Source of the DNA: Alishewanella tabrizica | Lineage (GTDB): Bacteria > Pseudomonadota > Gammaproteobacteria > Enterobacterales > Alteromonadaceae | Assembly: GCF_014652375.1 (NCBI RefSeq) | Contig: NZ_BMYR01000007.1 | Coordinates: 62,001-126,000, forward strand | Direction: 5' to 3' | DNA: 64,000 nucleotides | Shown here: one piece after another, positions 18,077 to 27,207 of the stretch | Layout: each line of letters opens with the position of its first letter | How positions within the stretch are numbered: position 1 is the stretch's first letter | Notes under the pieces: generated by a model | What the model was told of the DNA's origin: nothing | What the model saw: the letters and a program-made list of their open reading frames with translations, nothing else | The model's database searches: none | Position numbers and translations under genes: made by a program

Positions 18077-19230
18077 GTGTTCCCAGTAAAGAACCTATTC
18101 ATATAATGCATCTTCTTTGGCACTTTAGCACCGGGGGTTTGGAAAATGGCGTTGTAAATTTGATTAACAATTTACCCCAATCAGAATTCCATCATAGTAT
18201 TGTCAGCCTAACTGGACATGACGAAAACTTTATTAAACGCATTAAAACTAATAACGTACGTTTTTATACCCTAGATAAACAAGCTGGCCATGATTGGGGC
18301 ACCTTTAACCGATTAAATAAACTACTAAAATTATTACAGCCAAATATTCTTCATAGCAGAAACCTTGCAACACTAGAACTTCAAATAGTCGGCTGGTGGC
18401 GATGTGTACCACTTCGCCTTCATGGTGAGCATGGCTGGGAAAGTAATGACATTAATGGTTGCAACAAGAAAAATCGTATTATCCGTCATATTTTTAAATA
18501 TTTTGTACATCGTTTCATTTGTTTATCTATAGAGTCAGAAAATTACTTAACTTCAATTATTAATATAAAAAAAAGCAGTATTGAACTCATATGTAATGGG
18601 GTTCATATCGACAAATTTAGTACTGCTAAACCGGCCACTATTGCATTACCTGCTGCAGTTACTGCAGCTGCCCCCATAATATTTGCTACAGTTGGCCGGC
18701 TGGCCACTGTGAAGAATCAGGCATTACTATTAAGAGCGTTTGCCTTGCTGCTTGAACTACAACCACAGCAACGGCAACGCTGTGCTCTGATTTTGGTAGG
18801 TGATGGCCCTTGCAGAGCAGAGTTAGAACAATTAACTACCGAACTTAAACTGCAACAACAAGTGTTATTTACTGGCAACCGCGATGATATTCCACAGTTA
18901 ATGAAGCGGTTTGATGTATTTGTACTTCCGTCATTGGCAGAAGGAATCTCTAATACTCTACTTGAAGCAATGGCGGCCGGTACGCCGGTTATAGCTACTA
19001 ATGTAGGCGGGAATGCCGATTTAATACCACAAGAACTGTTTCAACGGAATCTTGTACCCAGTAATGATAGCAACGCACTAATGCGGGCAATGCAAAATTA
19101 TCTGTTGCAGCCAGAATTACTTATAAGTGATGCTGAATTAGTAAAAAAACATTGCCACAACAACTTTAGTATAGATACGATGGTAAGCCGTTACCGTAAA
19201 ATTTATGAAATGACAAGGACGCAAACTTAA
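18073..19230 (+). CDS. XrtA-system glycosyltransferase (TIGR03088-like)
   Basis: A 385-residue GT-B glycosyltransferase with the subfamily start IMHLLWHFSTGGLENGVVNL. The C-terminal domain has FATVGRLATVKNQALLL and the donor-binding FVLPSLAEGISNTLLEAMA. It overlaps the exosortase gene by 4 bases (ATGA), so it is translationally coupled. A His/Arg phrase (HSRNLATLELQ) is conserved in this branch as I recall. It is cytoplasmic and assembles the repeat unit. Confidence 0.9.
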   Translation: MSVPSKEPIHIMHLLWHFSTGGLENGVVNLINNLPQSEFHHSIVSLTGHDENFIKRIKTNNVRFYTLDKQAGHDWGTFNRLNKLLKLLQPNILHSRNLATLELQIVGWWRCVPLRLHGEHGWESNDINGCNKKNRIIRHIFKYFVHRFICLSIESENYLTSIINIKKSSIELICNGVHIDKFSTAKPATIALPAAVTAAAPIIFATVGRLATVKNQALLLRAFALLLELQPQQRQRCALILVGDGPCRAELEQLTTELKLQQQVLFTGNRDDIPQLMKRFDVFVLPSLAEGISNTLLEAMAAGTPVIATNVGGNADLIPQELFQRNLVPSNDSNALMRAMQNYLLQPELLISDAELVKKHCHNNFSIDTMVSRYRKIYEMTRTQT

Positions 19231-19232
19231 CC

Positions 19233-21125
19233 ATGTGTGGTATTGCCGGAATTTATCTTTTACATAATCAACACAAGCCTGATCATCAGATCCTGTCGCT
19301 GATGAATGACAGTCAGCTACACCGTGGGCCAGATGCCGGAGACTATTTTTACCAACCCTCTATAGGCCTGGCGCATCGCCGCTTATCCATTATCGATATT
19401 GCCGGCAGCCCGCAACCTATGCAGAGTGCAAACCAGCAGGCGTGTATCGTTTTTAATGGCGAGATTTACAATTACCGTGAGCTGCGCCAGCAATTGCTGG
19501 ACAAAGGCTATAAGTTTAATACCAATGGTGACACCGAGACCATATTAAATGCCTGGCTGGAATGGGGGGAAGACTGCGTGCATCATTTACGCGGTATGTT
19601 CGCCTTTGCCATTTGGGATGCCAGCCGTAACTGCCTTTTTCTGGCACGTGACCGCCTTGGTATCAAACCGCTGTTTTATTCCTTACTAGATAACGGCCAG
19701 TTTGTGTTTGGCTCCGAACTCAAAGTGCTGCGTAATCACCCTGACTTTGTAAAGCAGCTACGTGACAGCACCATTGAGGATTATTTCAGTTTTGGCTATG
19801 TGCCTGAGCCCTATACTATTTATCAGCATAGCTATAAATTATCACCTGGCCATACCTTATTACTGCAACATGGCATTAAGGCATTGCCAGAACCAAAGCA
19901 GTACTGGGATGTGCCGACACAATGGCAGCAGCCGTTAAGCGAGCAACAACTAAGCGAGGGGCTAATAGCGCGTTTTCGCGAAGCGGTAGACATCCGGCTG
20001 GTTGCCGAAGTGCCACTGGGCGCTTTTTTATCTGGAGGCGTTGATTCCAGTGCCGTAGTCGCCATGATGGCTGGCTTACAAAGTGATCCGGTGAACACCT
20101 GCTCTATTGGTTTTGACAGCCCCAAGTTTAACGAAACAGATTTTGCCCGCCAGGTGGCAGCACGCTACAACACTCATCATCACGAAAATATCGTCAGCCA
20201 AAACGACTTTGAACTGCTGGACAAACTGGCTGATTTATATGACGAGCCCTATGCCGACAGCTCAGCCATTCCCACTTACCGGGTCTGTCAGATGGCACGG
20301 CAGCAAGTAACGGTAGCCTTAAGTGGCGATGGCGCTGACGAGCTATTTGCGGGTTACCGCCGTTATAAACTGCACCAGCAGGAAGAAAGTTTTCGTAACA
20401 TGCTGCCGCTGGTTATCCGTAAACCGCTGTTTGGCATCTTGGGTAAGCTTTATCCTAAGCTTGACTGGGCACCGCGCTTTTTGCGAGCAAAAACCACCTT
20501 TCAGTCACTGGCCATGGACACCGTTGCCGCCTACCACAACTCTATTGCTATTTTGCGCACCGATCAGCGCGATCGTTTGTTTTCCAGCGCCTTTAAACAA
20601 CGTTTAAATGGCTATAATTCACTGCAGGTATTTCGCCGCCATGGTGAAAAGGTATCACACTTGGACCCGATGAAAATTGCCCAGTATCTGGATATGAAAA
20701 CCTATCTGGTTGGCGACATTTTAACTAAAGTAGATCGCGCCTCTATGGCGCACTCGCTGGAAGTGCGTGTACCCTTTTTAGATCATAAGCTGGTGGAGTG
20801 GGCCTTTAGTGCCGACTCCTCGGCTAACCTTAAAGACGGTGTTGGTAAATATACCCTGAAAAAAGTGTTGCAACCCTATTTACCGGATGACGTGTTATAC
20901 CGCAAAAAAATGGGCTTTGCCGTGCCACTGGCTGAGTGGTTCCGTGGCCCTTTAAAACATAAGCTGCAGGATAAATTGTTATCAGAAGTGATGCTAAACA
21001 GTGGCTATTTTAATGTCGCTGAATTAAAACAGCTGATTGACGATCACAAGCGTGGCTTGAAAGACAATAGCGCATCACTTTGGACGTTGCTGATGTTTGC
21101 TGCCTTTCTGGAGAGGAATAGTTAG
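19233..21125 (+). CDS. XrtA-system amidotransferase (asparagine synthase family)
   Basis: A 630-residue class II glutamine amidotransferase. Cys2 (MCGIAGIYLL) is the N-terminal nucleophile. The glutaminase domain (to about 210) includes RLSIIDIAGSPQPM and FNGEIYNY. The synthetase domain has the PP-loop LSGGVDSSAV at about 266 and SGDGADELFAGYRRY near 365. Relatives in sugar-polymer loci convert uronic acid carboxyls to amides, a fitting role next to tviB/tviC. It starts 2 bases after the glycosyltransferase gene. Base use shifts here to more G+C and CTG-rich codons than in the genes before it. Confidence 0.92.
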   Translation: MCGIAGIYLLHNQHKPDHQILSLMNDSQLHRGPDAGDYFYQPSIGLAHRRLSIIDIAGSPQPMQSANQQACIVFNGEIYNYRELRQQLLDKGYKFNTNGDTETILNAWLEWGEDCVHHLRGMFAFAIWDASRNCLFLARDRLGIKPLFYSLLDNGQFVFGSELKVLRNHPDFVKQLRDSTIEDYFSFGYVPEPYTIYQHSYKLSPGHTLLLQHGIKALPEPKQYWDVPTQWQQPLSEQQLSEGLIARFREAVDIRLVAEVPLGAFLSGGVDSSAVVAMMAGLQSDPVNTCSIGFDSPKFNETDFARQVAARYNTHHHENIVSQNDFELLDKLADLYDEPYADSSAIPTYRVCQMARQQVTVALSGDGADELFAGYRRYKLHQQEESFRNMLPLVIRKPLFGILGKLYPKLDWAPRFLRAKTTFQSLAMDTVAAYHNSIAILRTDQRDRLFSSAFKQRLNGYNSLQVFRRHGEKVSHLDPMKIAQYLDMKTYLVGDILTKVDRASMAHSLEVRVPFLDHKLVEWAFSADSSANLKDGVGKYTLKKVLQPYLPDDVLYRKKMGFAVPLAEWFRGPLKHKLQDKLLSEVMLNSGYFNVAELKQLIDDHKRGLKDNSASLWTLLMFAAFLERNS

Positions 21126-21126
21126 G

Positions 21127-22050
21127 ATGAAACTGTCAATTGTAATAATTAGTTCAAGAGAGTCCTCAGTTATATTGTCTCATACAATAGAAACATTGTT
21201 AACGGCATGTAAGGAATACGACTTCAGTATTCATCTTTTGCTAAATGGTAACGAAATCAATGCGCGCGATATTTCTGAATCATTTTTAATTAAATATCCT
21301 ACTAATTTACGAATATGGTTTTTCCCTTTGGGGGATAAGGCAAACTGCTTTAATCAATATTGTTATAAAATAGCGGGAGATTACGATTTTCATTTTTTTG
21401 TCGATGGTTATGTAACCATTAATTCAGACAGTGTAACAAATACTATAGTTAAAGCTGAAAAACATGAAGCTCTTGCATACACGGGAACTCCCGCAACAGG
21501 TTATAGCAGTAGAAAGCTATCTGAGGAGATGCTCACGAAAGGAGGACTGCATGGAAATTTTTTTATGCTACCTAAGTACTGTATTCAAAAACTGAAAGCT
21601 TCATGCTTTAAATTACCAATCGGCATTTATAGAACAGACTCTGTTATCGCTTCCGCTATTAATTATCGATTTGCACCCAATGAAAACAATCGTGATCCTG
21701 CTAATATATGCGTTTTGCCAAACGTAACATGGCAACATCCAATCCTAAAATGGTACAACCCAAAAGATCTGCTAACTCATGCAAAACGTTACCTTAGACA
21801 GTCGGAAGGTAAAATAGAAAACTTAGCTGTAAAGACAATTTTTACGTTAAACAAAGAGCCTGTTTCAAAACTTAATGAGTATTCACATGATCTTTGTTTA
21901 GAGTATTTAAATAAAAATCCGTTAAGTATATCTTTTCTAATTAGAAACCCTGGGCTGTTCGGATTAAGGTCGAAATTGATCCAAAAAAAAGCTAACGAAG
22001 ATATTTTAAGTGAACAAAAAAACAAATTATGGGAGTTAACACTTCCTTGA
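21127..22050 (+). CDS. Putative GT-A-fold glycosyltransferase, AT-rich
   Basis: A 307-residue protein with a GT2-like opening (LSIVIISSRESSVILSHTIE) and a possible metal site in FHFFVDGYVTINSD. GGLHGNFFMLP may be the acceptor loop. I cannot place it in a named family. ATG 21127 is chosen because GAGAGGAATAG precedes it; an upstream in-frame start at 21097 lies inside the amidotransferase gene. Its A+T content is clearly higher than that of both neighbours, so it looks like a later insertion into the operon, with sugar specificity unknown. Confidence 0.7.
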   Translation: MKLSIVIISSRESSVILSHTIETLLTACKEYDFSIHLLLNGNEINARDISESFLIKYPTNLRIWFFPLGDKANCFNQYCYKIAGDYDFHFFVDGYVTINSDSVTNTIVKAEKHEALAYTGTPATGYSSRKLSEEMLTKGGLHGNFFMLPKYCIQKLKASCFKLPIGIYRTDSVIASAINYRFAPNENNRDPANICVLPNVTWQHPILKWYNPKDLLTHAKRYLRQSEGKIENLAVKTIFTLNKEPVSKLNEYSHDLCLEYLNKNPLSISFLIRNPGLFGLRSKLIQKKANEDILSEQKNKLWELTLP

Positions 22051-23258
22051 AAATTGTGCATATTTTTGATCACTCATTGCCATTGCACAGCGGTTATACC
22101 TTCCGCTCCAGAGCTATTTTGCAGCAACAGCGTAAGTTGGGGTACAGCACTTGCCATGTCACCAGCCCGAAACATCCGGCCAACGGCAGCGATAGCGAAA
22201 AGGCTGAAGGTTATACCTTTTACCGCACTAAAGCTTACCAGAGTTGGTTCTGGCGCTTGCCGATATTAAAAGAGCTTGCCGTGGTGCTGGCGCTAAAAAA
22301 GCGCTTATTGCAACTGATTAAAACTGAGCAACCTGATATTCTGCATGCCCACTCCCCTGCACTAAATGGCCTGGCAGCCATATGGGCTGCAAAAAAAACC
22401 GGTTTGCCAGTGGTGTATGAAATCCGGGCTTTTTGGGAAGACGCCGCCGTAGATCATGGCAGCTGTAAAGAAGGTGATCTGCGTTACAAAGCTACTCAGG
22501 CGCTGGAAACCTATGTCGCTAAAAAAGCTAGCGCCATTACCACTATTTGTGAAGGCTTAAAAAGAGATTTAATACAGCGTGGTATTGCTGAATCCAGCAT
22601 TACGGTGATTCCCAATGCCGTTGACCCAACACAATTTCAACTGATCTCAGCCAAAGATAACCAGCTGCAAGAGCAGTATCAGCTTCACCATAAAGTGGTG
22701 CTGGGCTTTTTGGGATCATTTTATGCGTATGAAGGGCTGGATTTACTGATTAAAGCCCTACCGCTGATCCAGCAAAAAATTCCTACGGCAACATTATTGC
22801 TGGTCGGTGGTGGTCCACAGGAAGCAGCTTTAAAGAAACAAATAAAAGATGCTGGTTTAGAAAACAGTGTGATCATGCCAGGCCGAGTGCCTCATAAAGA
22901 CGTGATGCAATATTACAGCCTGGTTGATTTATTAGTATACCCCCGAAAAGCCATGCGCTTAACAGAGTTAGTCACCCCACTTAAACCCTTAGAAGCCATG
23001 GCGCAGGGCATGCGTCTGCTGGCATCTGATGTCGGTGGCCATCTGGAATTAATAGAGCACGATAAAACCGGCTGGCTGTTTCAGCGTGATAATATTGAAG
23101 ACTTGGCCGAACAGGCTATCCGCATCCTCAAAAACCTCGGTGCAGAATCAAAGGTTATTAACAACGGCCTGCACTATGTGCACAGCCAACGTAATTGGAC
23201 AGCATCAGTGCAGCATTATGTGCCACTGTATAATGGGCTTGTGAAACATGAGCACTAG
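22047..23258 (+). CDS. XrtA-system glycosyltransferase (TIGR04063-like)
   Basis: About 403 residues. The N-terminus KIVHIFDHSLPLHSGYTFRS is the hallmark of the Daro_2409-type exosortase A glycosyltransferase. The GT-B C-domain has FLGSFYAYEGLDLLI and PLKPLEAMAQG. The start is ambiguous. TTG 22047 gives the family-like opening, overlaps the previous stop (TTGA) and has GGGAG about 9-10 bases upstream. ATG 22029 would add six residues. It overlaps the next gene by 11 bases. Confidence 0.88.
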   Translation: MKIVHIFDHSLPLHSGYTFRSRAILQQQRKLGYSTCHVTSPKHPANGSDSEKAEGYTFYRTKAYQSWFWRLPILKELAVVLALKKRLLQLIKTEQPDILHAHSPALNGLAAIWAAKKTGLPVVYEIRAFWEDAAVDHGSCKEGDLRYKATQALETYVAKKASAITTICEGLKRDLIQRGIAESSITVIPNAVDPTQFQLISAKDNQLQEQYQLHHKVVLGFLGSFYAYEGLDLLIKALPLIQQKIPTATLLLVGGGPQEAALKKQIKDAGLENSVIMPGRVPHKDVMQYYSLVDLLVYPRKAMRLTELVTPLKPLEAMAQGMRLLASDVGGHLELIEHDKTGWLFQRDNIEDLAEQAIRILKNLGAESKVINNGLHYVHSQRNWTASVQHYVPLYNGLVKHEH

Positions 23259-24381
23259 CTTGAAAGGTTTAAAAATAGCGCTGATTGGCCCTATAGCCCC
23301 GCCGGCAGGTGGCATGTCGAATCAAACCCGGCAACTACACCAATTATTGCTGCAAGAAGGCGCTGACGTCGAGTTTGTAGCGGTTAATGCTCCTTATCAG
23401 CCGGCATGGGTGACCAATATTCCACTATTGCGCGCCGTGTTTCGCTTAATACCCTACCTCTACCGTTGTTATCGAGCTTGCGGCAAGGTACAGCTGGTGC
23501 ATATTATGGCCAATTCTGGCTGGTCATGGCATTTATTTGCCGCACCGGCCATCTGGGCTGCACGCATGCGTGGCACCCCTGTTATCGTCAATTATCGGGG
23601 TGGCCATGCTGATAGCTTTTTTGCCAAAAGCTGGCGCTTTGTTTCCTGGTCTTTGCGCAAGGCCAGTGCAGTCATGGTACCCTCGGTTTTTTTGCAGCAG
23701 GTTTTTGCAAAGTATCAAACAGCAGACACCGCCATCCCCGTGGCTATAGTGCCCAATATTCTGGATCAACAGCTGTTTTATCCCAAGCCAGCCGCGACAG
23801 AGTCAACTAGCGCTCTTGCTGCACCGCACTTTATAGTGACGCGCAACCTTGAGCACATTTATGACGTTGCTACCTCTCTTGCCGCCTTTGCACTTATCGT
23901 AAAAGAGTTCCCGGCGGCAACATTGACTATAGCCGGCAGCGGCCCCTTACTAGCTGAACTACAGCAACAGGTGCAACAGCTAAATCTACAGCAAAAGGTA
24001 CATTTCTCTGGGCGCCTGAACACTGAACAAATGGCACAGTTATACCGCAGCGCCGATCTGATGTTGAACAGCAGCCTGGTAGACAATAGCCCAAATTCTA
24101 TTATTGAAGCCCTGGCCTGCGGTGTTCCGGTGATCAGTAGCAATGTCGGCGGCATCAGCCATCTGGTCAGCCATCGTCAGGATGCTTTGCTATTTAACCC
24201 AGGCGATCATCAGGCGCTGTATTTACTGGCCAGTGAATTACTGCAATCACCAGCACTGCGCCAGCAGTTAGTAGCAAACGGTCTGAAAAACAGCCAGCGC
24301 TTTCACTGGTCTACTGTCAGGCAATCGCTGGCACTGCAATATCAAGCGGCCATAAACCGTCGGGAGCAGGCAATCGGATGA
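23248..24381 (+). CDS. Family 4 glycosyltransferase
   Basis: A 377-residue GT-B enzyme. The N-terminal glycine-rich loop is LIGPIAPPAGGMSNQTRQL, and the C-domain contains FIVTRNLEHIYDV and LMLNSSLVDNSPNSIIEALA with the conserved Glu. It overlaps the glycosyltransferase gene before it by 11 bases and the ligase gene after it by 4. It probably adds a sugar to the growing repeat unit in the cytoplasm; donor and acceptor cannot be read from sequence. Confidence 0.87.
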   Translation: MSTSLKGLKIALIGPIAPPAGGMSNQTRQLHQLLLQEGADVEFVAVNAPYQPAWVTNIPLLRAVFRLIPYLYRCYRACGKVQLVHIMANSGWSWHLFAAPAIWAARMRGTPVIVNYRGGHADSFFAKSWRFVSWSLRKASAVMVPSVFLQQVFAKYQTADTAIPVAIVPNILDQQLFYPKPAATESTSALAAPHFIVTRNLEHIYDVATSLAAFALIVKEFPAATLTIAGSGPLLAELQQQVQQLNLQQKVHFSGRLNTEQMAQLYRSADLMLNSSLVDNSPNSIIEALACGVPVISSNVGGISHLVSHRQDALLFNPGDHQALYLLASELLQSPALRQQLVANGLKNSQRFHWSTVRQSLALQYQAAINRREQAIG

Positions 24382-25733
24382 GTCTATATAACCGTTTTAT
24401 TGCGTCAATAGTGTTTCCGCTGCAAGAGTGGTTAAAAAAACACGATACCGTGCGCCGACGCCGTGAGTTAGAACAAAGCCAGTGGTTGCCACTGGCGCAA
24501 CTGCAACAAGGGCAAAATAAGCGTTTACAGCAGTTTATCAGCACAGCTTATAAGCAAGTGCCCTATTACCGTGAGCTGCTGCAACAGCAAGGCCTGACCC
24601 CTGACGCTATTCAAAGCGTAGCCGACTTAGCCAGGCTGCCATTTTTAACCAAAGCTAAGATCACTGAACATTTTGCTGATCTGAAAGCCGACCAGGCTAC
24701 AGGCCTGAAACGCTTTAATACCGGCGGCTCCAGCGGCCAGCCATTAATTTTTTTACTTGGTAATGAACGGGTTTCACATGATGTCGCCGCAAAATGGCGC
24801 GCCACCCGCTGGTGGGGCGTAGACATTGGCGATAAAGAAATTGTTGCCTGGGGCTCCCCTATTGAGCTGGATGCTCAGGATAAAGTCCGCATCATGCGCG
24901 ATATGTTATTCCGCTCAGAGCTGATCCCCGCCTTTGATATGAGCGAACAGAAGCTGTTGGCTTTTTTACAGCGGATCCGTGAGGTTAAACCCAAAATGTT
25001 GTTTGGTTATCCTTCGGTTTACCATTTACTAGCACAAACAGCCCTACAGCACGGCATAGCCATGGATGATCTGAGCATTAAGGTGGTGTTTGTCACGTCA
25101 GAGCGGCTTTACCCCTATCAACGTGAGCTGATTGAACAGGTGTTTGCTGCGCCTGTGGCCAATGGCTATGGTGGCCGGGATGCCGGCTTTATTGCACATG
25201 AATGTCCAGCTAAGGGCATGCATTTATCCTTTGAAGATATAATCGTTGAAATTATCGACCCGAGCAGCGGTCAGGTGCTGCCTGCAGGTCAGTCTGGTGA
25301 AATTGTGGTTACTCACCTTGCAACATCTGAGTTTCCCTTTATTCGCTATCGTACCGGTGATATAGCCAGCCTGTCCGAGCACCCCTGCAGTTGTGGCCGG
25401 GGCTTACCTTTGTTACAAGCCATTGAGGGGCGCAGTACCGATTTTGTTGTTGCAGCCGATGGCACTATGATGCACGGGTTGGCGCTTATATATATTCTGC
25501 GTGATATAGAAGGCATTGCTGCCTTTAAAATCATCCAATACAGTCTACTACAAACCACAGTGCAGTTAGTCTGGCCAGCTGGCAGCTTGCCCCAGCCCAT
25601 TGCAGAGCAAATCTGTGCGGGTTTTCAGGCACGGCTTGGGGCTACAGTGCAGATAAGTATTGAGCAGCTTAGCGAGATCGCGCCAGAAGCCTCTGGCAAG
25701 TACCGTTATGTGATTAGCAAGGTAACAACATGA
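24378..25733 (+). CDS. CapK/PaaK-like adenylate-forming enzyme
   Basis: A 451-residue member of the phenylacetate-CoA ligase family in its capsule-associated (CapK) form. The phosphate loop is NTGGSSGQPLIF (residues about 114-125), then NGYGGRDAGFIAHECPAKGMH, FIRYRTGDIA, and the C-terminal lysine in SGKYRYVIS. Homologues in polysaccharide loci are thought to activate an acyl or amino acid group for attachment to sugar, but this is not proven. It overlaps both the upstream glycosyltransferase gene and the microprotein ORF after it. Confidence 0.85.
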   Translation: MSLYNRFIASIVFPLQEWLKKHDTVRRRRELEQSQWLPLAQLQQGQNKRLQQFISTAYKQVPYYRELLQQQGLTPDAIQSVADLARLPFLTKAKITEHFADLKADQATGLKRFNTGGSSGQPLIFLLGNERVSHDVAAKWRATRWWGVDIGDKEIVAWGSPIELDAQDKVRIMRDMLFRSELIPAFDMSEQKLLAFLQRIREVKPKMLFGYPSVYHLLAQTALQHGIAMDDLSIKVVFVTSERLYPYQRELIEQVFAAPVANGYGGRDAGFIAHECPAKGMHLSFEDIIVEIIDPSSGQVLPAGQSGEIVVTHLATSEFPFIRYRTGDIASLSEHPCSCGRGLPLLQAIEGRSTDFVVAADGTMMHGLALIYILRDIEGIAAFKIIQYSLLQTTVQLVWPAGSLPQPIAEQICAGFQARLGATVQISIEQLSEIAPEASGKYRYVISKVTT

Positions 25734-25813
25734 TAGACAGTCTATATCTGCTAACCGTCTTAGGGGTTGTCTGTTATTTGTTTTACTGGTCGGACAAGCA
25801 GGACAAACCCTGA
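25730..25813 (+). CDS. 27-residue membrane microprotein
   Basis: ATG 25730 overlaps the ligase stop (ATGA), and the ORF's TGA (25811-25813) overlaps the next gene's ATG at 25813 (TGATG). The product begins MIDSLYLLTVLGVVCYLFYW and ends SDKQDKP, a single hydrophobic helix with a charged tail. GCAAGGTAAC before the start supplies a Shine-Dalgarno-like AAGG about 5 bases away. Coupling at both ends and the clean helix argue for a real gene. Function unknown; it may assist the polymerase or ligase that follows. Confidence 0.65.
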   Translation: MIDSLYLLTVLGVVCYLFYWSDKQDKP

Positions 25814-27126
25814 TGCGTGATTTGCTATTAGTAGGTTTCTTATTTATCACCATCTATTTCTGTTTTAAAAAGCCGTTTCTGGGTGTCGCAGCATGGACTT
25901 TTATTGCACTACTGGCTCCAGCTAACTGGGCTTTTGGCTTTTCCAATAGTTTTCGGCTTAATTTAACCGTGGTAATTATCACTTTGTTATCCTATTTATT
26001 TGTCCAGAAAAATAAAAAACTGGCTTTTAATGGGTTAAGTTTCTGGGTACTTGCCTTTGCTATATGGACTCTAATCAGCTCTTTTAATGCATTTAATAGC
26101 GACATAGCATTAGAATACTGGAACCAGTTTATCCGGGTGCTGTTGCTCTACTTTGCCATCACTTTTATTGTTACCAAAAAGCTGCATATCGATACCTTAA
26201 TCTGGGTTATAGTGCTGGCAATCTCATCCTATGCGGCGATGGAAGCGTTAAAATTTATCCTATCTGGAGGCTCTCATCAGATAGGTGGCCGGTCAGGAAT
26301 GCTTCGAAATAGAAATGATTTTGCTGTAGCCATTAACATGTGTCTGCCACTAATATTATATCTAGTTTTTGTTACCAAAGATTTTCATTTAAAACTAGGA
26401 TTATGGGGTTTATTTCTTGGCAATATCTTGGCCATTATTGGTACCGGCTCACGTGGTGGGTTTATCGGTTTAGCTATACTGGCATTGGCCTTTTGGCTGA
26501 AGTCTAACCGGAAAATGCTGTGGCTATTATTAGCCATCATTATACTTCCAACGGCTTATCAATTTACACCCGAACATTGGCGTGAAAGACAGGATACCAT
26601 CCAAACTGCAGCAACTGAAGATGGTTCATTTATCGGCCGGCTATGGGCCTGGAAAATTTCAGTGATGATAGCAAATGATAATCCCGCTACCGGTGGTGGT
26701 TTTCGCGCGGTGTTAAACCCCATTATCTGGCATAGCTATGCCCCCTTTACCCCTGGCTTTGGTCCAATAAGTACACCTGAAATTCCGGAAAATTCGGGCA
26801 CATTAGCCGCACATAGTATCTATTTCCAGGTGCTTGGCGATCATGGCTATATCGGCTTTATTATATTTTTATTTATTTTACTATTAGCCTACTTAACAAA
26901 TATAAAAAATAAAAAATACGCGCTTGCTAACAACCAGCTATGGGTGGTCGAGCTCAGTAAAGCGCTTAACTTAGCAATAATAGGTTTTGCTATTACAGGT
27001 GCTAACGTTAGCCTTGCTTATTTCGACTTACTTTATGCCATTTTCGGCATTATTGCTGTTATAAAAATATATAAACTGCATGCAAATTTGCATCCTAATT
27101 CAGGTATTGATAACAATAAAACGTAA
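25813..27126 (+). CDS. XrtA-associated O-antigen-ligase-like protein (Wzy_C family)
   Basis: A 437-residue integral membrane protein with about 10-12 helices. The large periplasmic loop (about residues 255-330) contains the Wzy_C pattern GSFIGRLWAWKISVMIANDN and later AAHSIYFQVLGDHGYIGF. This matches the putative O-glycosylation ligase of exosortase A loci, which would act as the repeat-unit polymerase or transfer polymer to a carrier. It is the last gene of the main rightward operon before an AT-rich block starts at about 27130. Confidence 0.87.
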   Translation: MRDLLLVGFLFITIYFCFKKPFLGVAAWTFIALLAPANWAFGFSNSFRLNLTVVIITLLSYLFVQKNKKLAFNGLSFWVLAFAIWTLISSFNAFNSDIALEYWNQFIRVLLLYFAITFIVTKKLHIDTLIWVIVLAISSYAAMEALKFILSGGSHQIGGRSGMLRNRNDFAVAINMCLPLILYLVFVTKDFHLKLGLWGLFLGNILAIIGTGSRGGFIGLAILALAFWLKSNRKMLWLLLAIIILPTAYQFTPEHWRERQDTIQTAATEDGSFIGRLWAWKISVMIANDNPATGGGFRAVLNPIIWHSYAPFTPGFGPISTPEIPENSGTLAAHSIYFQVLGDHGYIGFIIFLFILLLAYLTNIKNKKYALANNQLWVVELSKALNLAIIGFAITGANVSLAYFDLLYAIFGIIAVIKIYKLHANLHPNSGIDNNKT

Positions 27127-27207
27127 ACGTAGTTACTGAAACAGACAAAAAGCTTTATTCCTTACTACAAGTACAGATAAAAAATTTTATTACAATGGAG
27201 TTAAAAT

